NCBI GenBank assembly: GCA_900321895.1
Contig: ONYB01000127.1
Span: 1 to 13,197, forward strand
Direction: 5' to 3'
DNA: 13,197 bases
Source: an uncultured Brachyspira sp.
GTDB lineage: Bacteria > Cyanobacteriota > Vampirovibrionia > Gastranaerophilales > Gastranaerophilaceae
Each line of letters opens with the position of its first letter. Within the stretch, counting starts at the first letter, position 1. A program made the position numbers and the translations under genes. Below the pieces are notes generated by a model that saw only the letters and a program-made list of their open reading frames with translations, was not told where the DNA came from and did no database searches. Shown in pieces: positions 6,946-12,883 of this stretch.

Positions 6946-6969
6946 GTGAATAGGTGAATAGGTGAATAA
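6946..6969. repeat. Tandem 8-mer repeat (GTGAATAG)
   Basis: GTGAATAG occurs at 6946-6953 and 6954-6961 and as GTGAATAA at 6962-6969, with degenerate units on either side (AAGTAAATAA before, GGTAATAAG after). A simple slippage-prone microsatellite in the intergenic region. Confidence 0.75.
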
Positions 6970-7091
6970 GGTAATAAGTTCTTATCGGGTGCTACGCACC
7001 AAAGCTGATTTAGGTCAACTCTACTAATCTAATACAAAATTCTGCCCGCTCCCTAACCTGAAAATCTCTACGGGCGAGGTAAAGTCTTAGC

Positions 7092-7146
7092 AACATGTAA
7101 CGACGATGCGACCCTCACGTCGCTTCGCTCCTCAGGATGACATGTT
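7092..7146. repeat. Intergenic repeat module with GAGGAGCGAAGCGACG core
   Basis: On the minus strand this reads ACATGTCATCCTGAGGAGCG followed by AAGCGACGTGAGGGTCGC. From memory, this resembles a sequence that recurs between genes in many unrelated bacterial genomes (TGTCATCCTGAGGAGCGAAG type). It is bounded by a 7-nt inverted repeat, AACATGT (7092-7098) and ACATGTT (7140-7146). It may be a non-autonomous repeat of the REP/MITE kind; no transposase is nearby. Identification rests on recall, not on a search. Confidence 0.5.
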
Positions 7147-7309
7147 TTTAAAAGTCCCTTCACGCTTAACTCTTCACGAGCTCGAGCAGAGGCATGAGCG
7201 AAGCGAAAGGTGAGCAAGAATCAACGGAAACGTTGAGTTTTCGTTGTGATTGCGAACGGTGCCGTTTTATGCGAGGGCGAATTTACTTTGTAATGGACTT
7301 ATCGCCCTA
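7147..7309. repeat. Dispersed intergenic repeat, copy B
   Basis: It starts with the 17-nt block TTTAAAAGTCCCTTCAC (7147-7163) and ends with CTTATCGCCCTA (7298-7309); both are shared exactly and in the same orientation with 314-367. The ~134 nt between them hold a GC-richer insert absent from copy A, with a hairpin and a 38-codon open frame. Confidence 0.6.
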
Positions 7310-7310
7310 A
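7194..7310 (+). other. 38-codon open frame inside repeat copy B (doubtful gene)
   Basis: An ATG at 7194-7196 opens 38 codons ending at TAA 7308-7310. The predicted peptide begins MSEAKGEQ and contains CDCERC, three cysteines in six residues, within an arginine-rich stretch. The only purine-rich sequence, AGAGG, is one base from the ATG, too close for a normal ribosome binding site. It lies wholly within repeat material and overlaps a competing frame (7106-7213). Most likely not a gene; recorded because of the cysteine cluster. Confidence 0.12.
7221..7236. other. Perfect hairpin with GAAA tetraloop
   Basis: TCAACG (7221-7226), GAAA loop (7227-7230), CGTTGA (7231-7236): a perfect 6-bp stem with a GNRA tetraloop when read on the plus strand, followed by GTTTTCG. 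The T-run is too short for a convincing terminator. It could be a structured RNA element of the repeat. Confidence 0.4.
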
Positions 7311-7353
7311 CGTCTTATAGTCTTATCACCTAGAATGGCATATACGTTTACGC

Positions 7354-8961
7354 TTATTTCACCACTTGTTTCAATGCTGCGTCAATCAAGCCTTTGAACA
7401 GCGGGTGCGGTCTTTCGGGACGAGATTTGAATTCAGGGTGGAACTGGCTTGCCACAAACCAGTCAAGTTTTGGCAATTCCACGATTTCAGCAAGCATTCC
7501 GTCAGGTGACATCCCTGAAAATACCAGCCCTGCGTCTTCGATTTGTTTAATATATTCGCTGTTGACCTCGTATCTGTGACGGTGTCGTTCGGAAATCTTC
7601 GTTTTTCCATACGCTTCGTGTGCTTTTGAACCTTTTTTCAAAATGCAATCGTAAGCTCCGAGTCGCATTGTTCCACCGTAACCGTGAACGTTTTTCTGTT
7701 CCAGCATTAAGTCAATAACAGGGTTTTGTGCGTTTTCGTCAAATTCTTTTGAATTTGCGTCTTTAATTCCTACAACATTCCTTGCGTATTCGATTACAGC
7801 ACATTGCATTCCGAGGCACAATCCCAAGAACGGAAGATTGTTTTCTCTTGCGTAGCGGATTACGTTTAATTTTCCTTCAATTCCTCGAATACCAAATCCT
7901 CCCGGAACCACAACAGCTTGTACGTCTTTTAAAAGCTCTTTGCAGGCTTTATAGTCTACGCAATCTTCTGAATTTATCCATTTGATTTCTATTTTAGCAT
8001 CGTTGGCATAGCCGGCATGTCGCAAAGATTCCACAACCGAAATGTAGGCATCTGAAAGTTTTGTATATTTTCCTGCGATTGCAACTTTAAGAGTTTTTGT
8101 CGGATTTTTGATATTTTCGACAAGTTTTTTCCAGTTTTCTAAGTTTGGAGTGCGGTCTTGAACTCTTAACATATCGAGAACAACATGAGCCATGTTTTGT
8201 TCTTCCAGTGCAAGCGGAACTTCGTATATGCTTTTCATATCACGGCACTCAATAACGGCTTCTTTCGGAACCGAACAAAATAGTGCCAGTTTTTCTTTTT
8301 CTGTTTTTGGAATCGGTTTGGTTGTTCGGCAAACAAGAATTTCAGGTTGAATTCCATAACTTCTCAAAACTTGAACACTGTGTTGTGACGGTTTTGTTTT
8401 GAGTTCTCCTGATGTAGGAAGATACGGTAAAAGCGTTGTGTGGATTGAGATTGCGTTACCAATGCCCACTTCTGTTTTGAATTGTCTTATTGATTCAATA
8501 AACGGCAAACTTTCGATGTCGCCGATTGTTCCGCCGATTTCGATTATCTGAAAATCAGGTTTAAATTGTTTTGTTGCCCCAGCAATTCTCGATTTAATTT
8601 CGTTTGTAATATGCGGGATTACCTGAACTGTCGCACCGAGATAATCTCCACGACGTTCTTTTTCTATGACTGTTTGATAAACACTTCCTGATGTTACGTT
8701 GTTAAATTTGCCGAGGTTTGTGTCCGTAAACCTTTCGTAGTGTCCCAAGTCAAGGTCTGTTTCCGCACCGTCGTCGGTTACAAAAACTTCACCATGTTGA
8801 AACGGACTCATCGTTCCGGGGTCAACATTTATGTAAGGATCAAATTTTTGGTTGATAACTGAAAATCCTCTTGCTCTTAACAATTTACCCAAAGATGCGG
8901 CAACAATTCCTTTGCCCAATGAGCTGACTACACCGCCTGTAATAAAAATATATTTTGTCAT
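7354..8961 (-). CDS. pyrG: CTP synthase (glutamine-hydrolysing)
   Basis: PyrG converts UTP, ATP and glutamine to CTP, the last step of pyrimidine nucleotide synthesis. The 535-aa product has the standard length and order: the N-terminal synthase domain beginning MTKYIFITGGVVSSLGKG with its P-loop-like segment and IEIGGTIGDIES (140-151), then the class I glutamine amidotransferase domain with GGFGIRG (354-360), the nucleophile Cys382 in FLGLCLGMQ, and His508/Glu510 in FHPEF completing the triad. All catalytic residues are present. The ATG is preceded by GGGG about 6 nt upstream, a weak but usable ribosome binding site. It lies 71 nt downstream of gatC in the same direction, but a strong terminator separates them, so pyrG probably has its own promoter (a GATAAT hexamer lies about 25 nt upstream; no good -35). 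No terminator is obvious downstream. Confidence 0.98.
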   Translation of the reverse strand: MTKYIFITGGVVSSLGKGIVAASLGKLLRARGFSVINQKFDPYINVDPGTMSPFQHGEVFVTDDGAETDLDLGHYERFTDTNLGKFNNVTSGSVYQTVIEKERRGDYLGATVQVIPHITNEIKSRIAGATKQFKPDFQIIEIGGTIGDIESLPFIESIRQFKTEVGIGNAISIHTTLLPYLPTSGELKTKPSQHSVQVLRSYGIQPEILVCRTTKPIPKTEKEKLALFCSVPKEAVIECRDMKSIYEVPLALEEQNMAHVVLDMLRVQDRTPNLENWKKLVENIKNPTKTLKVAIAGKYTKLSDAYISVVESLRHAGYANDAKIEIKWINSEDCVDYKACKELLKDVQAVVVPGGFGIRGIEGKLNVIRYARENNLPFLGLCLGMQCAVIEYARNVVGIKDANSKEFDENAQNPVIDLMLEQKNVHGYGGTMRLGAYDCILKKGSKAHEAYGKTKISERHRHRYEVNSEYIKQIEDAGLVFSGMSPDGMLAEIVELPKLDWFVASQFHPEFKSRPERPHPLFKGLIDAALKQVVK

Positions 8962-8998
8962 ATTGAACCCCGTAAAATTTAATTATCTGTTAAAACTT

Positions 8999-9025
8999 AA
9001 AAAGGCGGGAGGTTAAATCCCGCCT
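8999..9025 (-). terminator. Rho-independent terminator of gatC
   Basis: On the minus strand, AGGCGGGA (complement of 9018-9025) pairs perfectly with TCCCGCCT (complement of 9003-9010) across a 7-nt loop and is followed at once by a run of T (complement of 8999-9003). The 8-bp GC-rich stem begins 8 nt after the gatC stop. It lies between gatC and pyrG and should end most gatC transcripts. Confidence 0.9.
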
Positions 9026-9032
9026 GAAAAAT

Positions 9033-9314
9033 TTAGTTGATTTTCGGAACTCTGAAAAATCCGTTTTCTTCTTCCGGAGCGTTTGCCATAAGTTCCTCTT
9101 TCGTTTGTTCGTAAGACACTTTGTCCTCTCTCATAACGTTTACAAAATCAATAACCTGACACATAGGTTTTACGTTTGAGGTGTCAACTTCATTCATCTG
9201 ATCGACATATTTTAGTACGTCGCCCAGTTGTTTTGTGTATAATTCTTTTTCTTCTTCGGTTAATTCAAGTCTAGCCAGTTTAGCTACGTGTTCTACGTCT
9301 TTAATTGTAATCAT
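9033..9314 (-). CDS. gatC: Asp-tRNA(Asn)/Glu-tRNA(Gln) amidotransferase subunit C
   Basis: GatC is the small structural subunit of the GatCAB amidotransferase, which converts misacylated Glu-tRNA(Gln) or Asp-tRNA(Asn) to the amidated form. The 93-aa product begins MITIKDVEHVAKLARLELTE, the conserved N-terminal helix of the family, and continues through YTKQLGDVLKYVDQM and a proline-containing middle (VKPMCQV) to a C-terminal FFRVPKI, the canonical end of GatC. I place the start at ATG 9312-9314, because GGAG lies 6 nt upstream; a TTG four codons earlier (9324-9326) overlaps that ribosome binding site and is not the start. gatA and gatB are not in the window, so the gene is solitary and followed by a terminator. 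Presence of the gene implies indirect Gln and/or Asn tRNA charging in this organism. Confidence 0.95.
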   Translation of the reverse strand: MITIKDVEHVAKLARLELTEEEKELYTKQLGDVLKYVDQMNEVDTSNVKPMCQVIDFVNVMREDKVSYEQTKEELMANAPEEENGFFRVPKIN

Positions 9315-9348
9315 GTTACGCTCCAAATCTATTTTAAACTATGTAAAA

Positions 9349-9357
9349 ATTATAGCA
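9349..9357 (-). promoter_or_regulatory. Extended -10 promoter of gatC
   Basis: On the minus strand the sequence is TGCTATAAT: a perfect TATAAT with the TG of an extended -10. No clear -35 is visible. It lies about 35 nt before the gatC ATG. Confidence 0.6.
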
Positions 9358-9419
9358 CAAAAGTTCATTTATTTATAAATATTAATTAAATTTAAGTATT
9401 TTTATAAGGAATTTTTCCG

Positions 9420-9428
9420 TGATATACT
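9420..9428 (+). promoter_or_regulatory. Extended -10 promoter of the prepilin peptidase gene
   Basis: TGATATACT: TATACT (5 of 6 to TATAAT) preceded by the extended -10 TG. The -35 region is weak and very AT-rich. GAGGA (9451-9455) then sits 8 nt before the ATG at 9464. This promoter is divergent from that of gatC, about 65 nt away. Confidence 0.55.
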
Positions 9429-9463
9429 GATTTTGCACTAAAAATAAGAAGAGGATAAAAATT

Positions 9464-10525
9464 ATGCCAATGACATCACCTGATATGACAATATTAATTA
9501 CAATGTTGTTTTTTGTTTTTGTAATCGGTTCTATTATCGGAAGTTTTTTAAACGTGGTAATTTTGAGAGCATTTAGTGGGGAATCTATTGTTCTTCCGCC
9601 GTCAAAATGTCCGAAATGCGGAAACAAACTTAAGTGGTGGCATAATATTCCTATTCTTTCTTATATTTTGCTTGGCGGAAAATGCGGATTTTGCAAAGAA
9701 CACATCAGTTTTCAATATCCGATAGTGGAATTTATCACGGGTGTTTTGTTTGTGATGATGTTTATCGGCTACGGTGCGAGAATTGAAACCCTGTTTGGAT
9801 TTGCCATAATTGCGATGTTAATGGTGCTTTCGGTCACAGATATAAAAGAATGTGTGATTTTTGACGGGCATGCTTATGCTTTAATAGGAACTGGGTTGGT
9901 TTATTCTTTGTTCAGAACGGTTGTTCAAGTTATCAATGCTAATCAATCATCTTTATTCTTCACTTATAGTTGGGATTGGTTTGTGCATAGTCCTATTGTG
10001 ATAAGTATTTTGGGCGGGCTTACAGGTACATTGGCAATGCTTGCAATTTATTGGTTGGGTAAACTTTTGGCGGGCAGAACTGCTTTTGGCGAAGGTGATA
10101 TCTTTATCCTTGCAGGTTTAGGAACTGTTTTCGGCCCGAAAAATGTTTTATTTATTCTCTTGTTTGGGGCAATATTCCAGTTTTTGTTTATAATTCCTAT
10201 GTATATTAAAAGTCTTGTTCAGCAAAAAGATTGGAAATTACTGATTTCACTTCTGACGTTGTGTATTTTTGGCGGATTGTTCTGTTGGTCAGCGTACGGA
10301 TTGTTCACAAACGACGCTCTAATGTACACCTCAATGGCATTGCTTGTCGTAAACACAATCTATACTTGCGTTTGTCTGATAAAAAGTATAAAAGCGGAAA
10401 AGAGTGTGACATTTGTTCCGTTCGGGCCGTTTTTGGCTCTTGCCGGATTGGTTGCATTGCTACTCCCGCAAGTGTTTATCTACCTTGCAAATCTGTTCTT
10501 GGGGCTTGTCGGAGTAACTTTCTAA
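9464..10525 (+). CDS. pilD: Type IV prepilin leader peptidase / N-methyltransferase
   Basis: This polytopic inner-membrane aspartic protease (A24 family) cleaves the leader of type IV pilins or pseudopilins and methylates the new N-terminus. The 353-aa protein opens with GSFLNVVILR (26-35), then the cytoplasmic zinc-binding loop with Cys49, Cys52, Cys74 and Cys77 (CPKC and CGFC) around HNIPILSYILLGGKC. The catalytic aspartates are Asp126 (in SVTDIKECVI) and Asp212 (in GEGDI), and the family's late motif VPFGPFLALAG is at 318-328. It is longer than typical members (about 250-290 aa) because some 65-70 residues with about two extra membrane segments lie between the GEGD helix and the VPFGPF motif. 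The start ATG is supported by GAGGA. It has no pilin or secretion genes beside it here, and its last 4 nt overlap the end of ruvA on the other strand. Confidence 0.93.
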   Translation: MPMTSPDMTILITMLFFVFVIGSIIGSFLNVVILRAFSGESIVLPPSKCPKCGNKLKWWHNIPILSYILLGGKCGFCKEHISFQYPIVEFITGVLFVMMFIGYGARIETLFGFAIIAMLMVLSVTDIKECVIFDGHAYALIGTGLVYSLFRTVVQVINANQSSLFFTYSWDWFVHSPIVISILGGLTGTLAMLAIYWLGKLLAGRTAFGEGDIFILAGLGTVFGPKNVLFILLFGAIFQFLFIIPMYIKSLVQQKDWKLLISLLTLCIFGGLFCWSAYGLFTNDALMYTSMALLVVNTIYTCVCLIKSIKAEKSVTFVPFGPFLALAGLVALLLPQVFIYLANLFLGLVGVTF

Positions 10526-11142
10526 ACAGACAAAATCTTTAAACTTTCTTTTAAGATATCTTCGGCCGTTGCGTTTTCAGAAAGGTGTGCAAATGCCTTG
10601 GATAGGGCATTTTTAATTTCTTCTCTTTCGTATCCGAGAGAAACCAATACTGTTTTTGCGTCATCTACGGCTTGAGAATCTTGGAGTTTTGAGGTTTCAA
10701 TCACAACTGGCTCGTTTGTTTTGAAGTTCATCAATTTGTCTTTTAATTCAAGAATAATTTTTTGAGCAAGTTTTGGTCCTACTCCTTTTGCACAGGTCAG
10801 AGCTTTGAAATCGCCTTGAATTACTAGCCCGATGAGTTCTGCGGACGGAAATTCGTCTAAAAGGGTTAGTGCCATTCGGCTTCCGACTCCTGAAACTGAG
10901 GTTAAAATGTTGAAAATGTCACGATCTTCTCGATGTAAAAATCCGCAAAGACTCATTTTGTCCTCTCTGTGCAAAAGTACGGTGTAGAGTTTGATTTCTT
11001 TGCCGTCGAGGTCTGAAATCTCTGTAAAGTCACGTATGCTGACATCAAAAAGATAGCCGATGCCGTTGTTTTCAATCGTCACTGTGCAGTTTTTTTGTGA
11101 ATTATTTTTGCCTGCTGGAATTCCTTTTATGTAGTCGTACAT
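10522..11142 (-). CDS. ruvA: Holliday junction branch migration protein
   Basis: RuvA tetramers bind Holliday junctions and load the RuvB motor in recombination and fork repair. The 206-aa product is the usual length. It has the N-terminal OB-fold (MYDYIKG, then LHREDKMSLCGF near 58-68), two helix-hairpin-helix motifs in domain II (TSVSGVGSRMA, 81-91, and CAKGVGPKLAQKI, 117-129), a flexible linker (about 140-158) and the RuvB-binding domain III at 158-206 (VSLGYEREEIKNAL). The OB-fold has a small insertion after residue 10 (AGKNNSQKNC). GAAAGG sits 6 nt before the ATG, inside the end of dnaA; only 2 nt separate the dnaA stop and the ruvA start, so the genes are co-transcribed and probably translationally coupled. 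ruvB and ruvC are elsewhere. The gene converges on pilD with a 4-nt overlap. Confidence 0.96.
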   Translation of the reverse strand: MYDYIKGIPAGKNNSQKNCTVTIENNGIGYLFDVSIRDFTEISDLDGKEIKLYTVLLHREDKMSLCGFLHREDRDIFNILTSVSGVGSRMALTLLDEFPSAELIGLVIQGDFKALTCAKGVGPKLAQKIILELKDKLMNFKTNEPVVIETSKLQDSQAVDDAKTVLVSLGYEREEIKNALSKAFAHLSENATAEDILKESLKILSV

Positions 11143-11144
11143 TT

Positions 11145-12542
11145 TTAGCCTTTCAAGGTGTCTTTAATTTCTGAAATTGTTCTTTCTAATTCTTTGTTAA
11201 TTTTCAATTCGTCCTTGATTTTTTCGTAAGAATACAGCATTGTTGTGTGTTTTTTCTTGAAAAATTCAGCGATATTTTCAAAACTTTTTTCGGTAATTAT
11301 TCTTGATAAATATACCGCAATGTGTCGTGCCGATGAGATTTTTTGGCTTCTTGCGGCACTTTGAAATTCTGCAATAGTAATTCCGAAATAGTCACCGACG
11401 GCTTTTGCAACCTCGTTAATCGAAAATTCTTTTTTGTGTGCCTCGCAGTTGAGAACTTTTTTTACAAAATCAAGAGTAACTGCGGTTTGCTCAATGTCTG
11501 CGTAAGCACTGACCTTATTGAACGCCCCCTCGAGTTCTCGAACGTTTGAGGTGAAATTGTTTGCAATATATTCAAAAACGCTGAAATCTGCCTCAAGTGA
11601 AACTCTTTCGGCAAGGTTTTTTAAAATAGCAACTCTTGTTTCAAAATCCGGAGGTGTTATATCTGTCATAATCCCCATTTCAAATCGGGTTTTCAATCTG
11701 TCCGGAAGGGTTGGAATATCTTTCGGCAATCTGTCTGATGTAATGACAATTTGCTTGTTCTTGTTCAAAAGGCTGTCGAAAGTATGAAAAATTTCTTCCA
11801 TTGTTCGATTTTTTGATTCCAAAAATTGAATATCGTCAATTAAAAGCACATCAACATTGCGATATTTTTCACGGAATTTATCCATTCTGCCGCTTCTATC
11901 GCCACCTTGTTGAAGGTTTTTGATAAGTTCGTTCATATATTCTTCGGTTTTGATATATCTGACACGAAGTTTGGGTTTATTGAAAATGATGTAGTGTCCT
12001 ATTGCTTGCATAAGGTGGGTTTTGCCAAGCCCTGATGCTCCGTATATAAATAGCGGGTTGTATTTTTTCGCCGGATTTTGGGCGACGGAATATGCCACGG
12101 CATACGCAAAGCGGCTATTTTCGCCTACTACAAAGTTTTCAAATTTATATTTTAAATTTAAGTTGGAAAAAGACTGCATTTGAGCAAGATTGTTCATTAC
12201 AACATTTTCTTGTTCTTCCTCAATTTGCGGTTTTATTTTAATCCTTGCGTTTTCTTTTTTCTTTTCTTTTTCGTATCTTTTCGCGAGGTCGTCGTCATAA
12301 GTTATCGTGAAATCGATATTCGCCCCTAAAACTTTTGCAAAAGCCGCAGAAAATTCTTTAAAATAATTTTGTCTCAAAATCTGCGGAGCCATAGCTTTTA
12401 CTGTAATCAGAGTAAATGTATTGTTATCGAACCCTGACGCATCAATAGGTTCAACCCATGTTGAAAAAGCATGGTCGGGCATTGTTTCTTTTAAGACGTT
12501 TTTTACGTCATTCCATTTTTTTTTGACTTCCAAAATATCCAT
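11145..12542 (-). CDS. dnaA: Chromosomal replication initiator protein
   Basis: DnaA is the AAA+ initiator that assembles on origin DnaA boxes and melts the origin. The 465-aa product is complete: domain I (about 1-85), a short charged linker (85-125; EKEKKK and EEEQE runs), the AAA+ domain with Walker A GASGLGKT (168-175), Walker B LLIDD (233-237) and sensor 2 NVRELEGA (333-340), and domain IV with its helix-turn-helix and the signature region FENIAEFFKKKHTTMLYS (421-438). In that signature, Lys431 stands where most DnaA proteins have the base-reading Asp of RDHTT (E. coli Asp433), while His432, Thr433 and Thr434 are kept. The ATG has no Shine-Dalgarno sequence; TAGAAT ends 6 nt upstream. 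It lies between rqcP (28-nt gap) and ruvA (2-nt gap) instead of next to dnaN, and I see no cluster of DnaA boxes around it. Confidence 0.98.
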   Translation of the reverse strand: MDILEVKKKWNDVKNVLKETMPDHAFSTWVEPIDASGFDNNTFTLITVKAMAPQILRQNYFKEFSAAFAKVLGANIDFTITYDDDLAKRYEKEKKKENARIKIKPQIEEEQENVVMNNLAQMQSFSNLNLKYKFENFVVGENSRFAYAVAYSVAQNPAKKYNPLFIYGASGLGKTHLMQAIGHYIIFNKPKLRVRYIKTEEYMNELIKNLQQGGDRSGRMDKFREKYRNVDVLLIDDIQFLESKNRTMEEIFHTFDSLLNKNKQIVITSDRLPKDIPTLPDRLKTRFEMGIMTDITPPDFETRVAILKNLAERVSLEADFSVFEYIANNFTSNVRELEGAFNKVSAYADIEQTAVTLDFVKKVLNCEAHKKEFSINEVAKAVGDYFGITIAEFQSAARSQKISSARHIAVYLSRIITEKSFENIAEFFKKKHTTMLYSYEKIKDELKINKELERTISEIKDTLKG

Positions 12543-12547
12543 AAATT

Positions 12548-12576
12548 AATTCTACTACAAAAAATTCTACCTACAA
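12548..12576 (-). repeat. Direct repeat / -10-like hexamers just before dnaA
   Basis: Read on the minus strand, TTGTAGGTAGAATT (complement of 12563-12576) and TTGTAGTAGAATT (complement of 12548-12560) are near-identical direct repeats, differing by one deleted G and separated by two bases. The first contains the rqcP TAG stop. Each ends in TAGAAT (5 of 6 to TATAAT); the second lies 6 nt before the dnaA ATG and could act as the -10 of a leaderless dnaA transcript. Alternatively the pair is a binding site for a regulator of dnaA. Confidence 0.45.
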
Positions 12577-12813
12577 AACTTCGTACAAACTTGGTGCTTC
12601 TTGGACACTTACGTTGCCTTCCGGAACTTTTAAAACTTTTACTTTTACTGTTCTGTTCGCATACGCAATTTCAATAATATCTCCTTCTTTTAATTGTTTG
12701 GCTGCTTTTGCGGGGCTGCCGTTGACGGAAATTCTGCCTGTGTCGGAAACTTCGTTTGCGACGGTTCTTCGTTTAATTAATCTTGAAACTTTTAAAAATT
12801 TGTCTAATCTCAT
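12571..12813 (-). CDS. rqcP: S4-domain ribosome quality-control protein RqcP
   Basis: The 80-aa product is almost entirely an S4 RNA-binding domain: MRLDKFLKVSRLIKRRTVA (1-19), then SDTGRISVNG (23-32), AKAAKQLKEGDIIEI (35-49) and a C-terminal tail ending SLYEVL. It closely follows the pattern of Bacillus RqcP (YabO), which binds the 50S subunit with a peptidyl-tRNA and works with RqcH during alanine tailing of stalled chains; Hsp15-type heat-shock S4 proteins are the alternative but are longer with a basic tail. GGAG lies 6 nt before the ATG. The gene is first of the rqcP-dnaA-ruvA cluster. rqcH is not in the window. Confidence 0.88.
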   Translation of the reverse strand: MRLDKFLKVSRLIKRRTVANEVSDTGRISVNGSPAKAAKQLKEGDIIEIAYANRTVKVKVLKVPEGNVSVQEAPSLYEVL

Positions 12814-12833
12814 ATTTTCTCCATTTTGTTATT

Positions 12834-12842
12834 ATTTTAACA
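12834..12842 (-). promoter_or_regulatory. Extended -10 promoter of the rqcP-dnaA-ruvA cluster
   Basis: On the minus strand the sequence is TGTTAAAAT: TAAAAT with the extended -10 TG; no good -35. It overlaps the -35 of the divergent metallophosphoesterase promoter by 3-6 bases, so the two cannot easily be occupied together. Confidence 0.5.
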
Positions 12843-12865
12843 TACAAATTAATTTATGATATAAT
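12837..12865 (+). promoter_or_regulatory. Sigma-70-type promoter of the metallophosphoesterase gene
   Basis: TTAACA (12837-12842, 5 of 6 to TTGACA), a 17-nt spacer, then a perfect TATAAT (12860-12865) with an extended -10 TG (12857-12858). This is the strongest consensus promoter in the window. GGAG (12874-12877) follows, 6 nt before the ATG at 12884. Confidence 0.75.
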
Positions 12866-12883
12866 TTTTGTGTGGAGCATATT

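Larger units (their letters stand above)
6869..7353. other. 485-nt gene-poor stretch made of repeat modules
   Basis: No ordinary gene is seen between the secreted-protein gene and pyrG. The stretch holds, in order: the secreted-protein promoter; a tandem 8-mer (6946-6969); a perfect 5-bp hairpin GGTGC-TAC-GCACC (6988-7000); a possible long-loop stem GCCCG (7044-7048) / CGGGC (7071-7075); a GC-rich module bounded by a 7-nt inverted repeat (7092-7146); a block shared with 314-330 (7147-7163); a GAAA-loop hairpin (7221-7236); a second shared block (7298-7309); and a tandem GTCTTAT (7312-7318, 7320-7326). The GC content of its middle part is visibly higher than that of the flanking genes. It contains two short overlapping open frames, 7106-7213 and 7194-7310, neither with a well-placed ribosome binding site. 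Confidence 0.6.

Noticed and set aside
9033..9326. gatC starting at the upstream TTG
   Set aside because: The TTG overlaps the GGAG ribosome binding site of the ATG four codons later, and family proteins start at the MITIKDVEHVAKLARLEL segment.
10535..10562. Possible terminator downstream of the prepilin peptidase gene
   Set aside because: ATCTTTAAA and TTTTAAGAT pair with a mismatch and almost no G-C pairs, inside the ruvA coding end.
12543..12570. Replication origin next to dnaA
   Set aside because: The gap is 28 nt and contains no DnaA-box-like nonamer; the ruvA side has a 2-nt gap.
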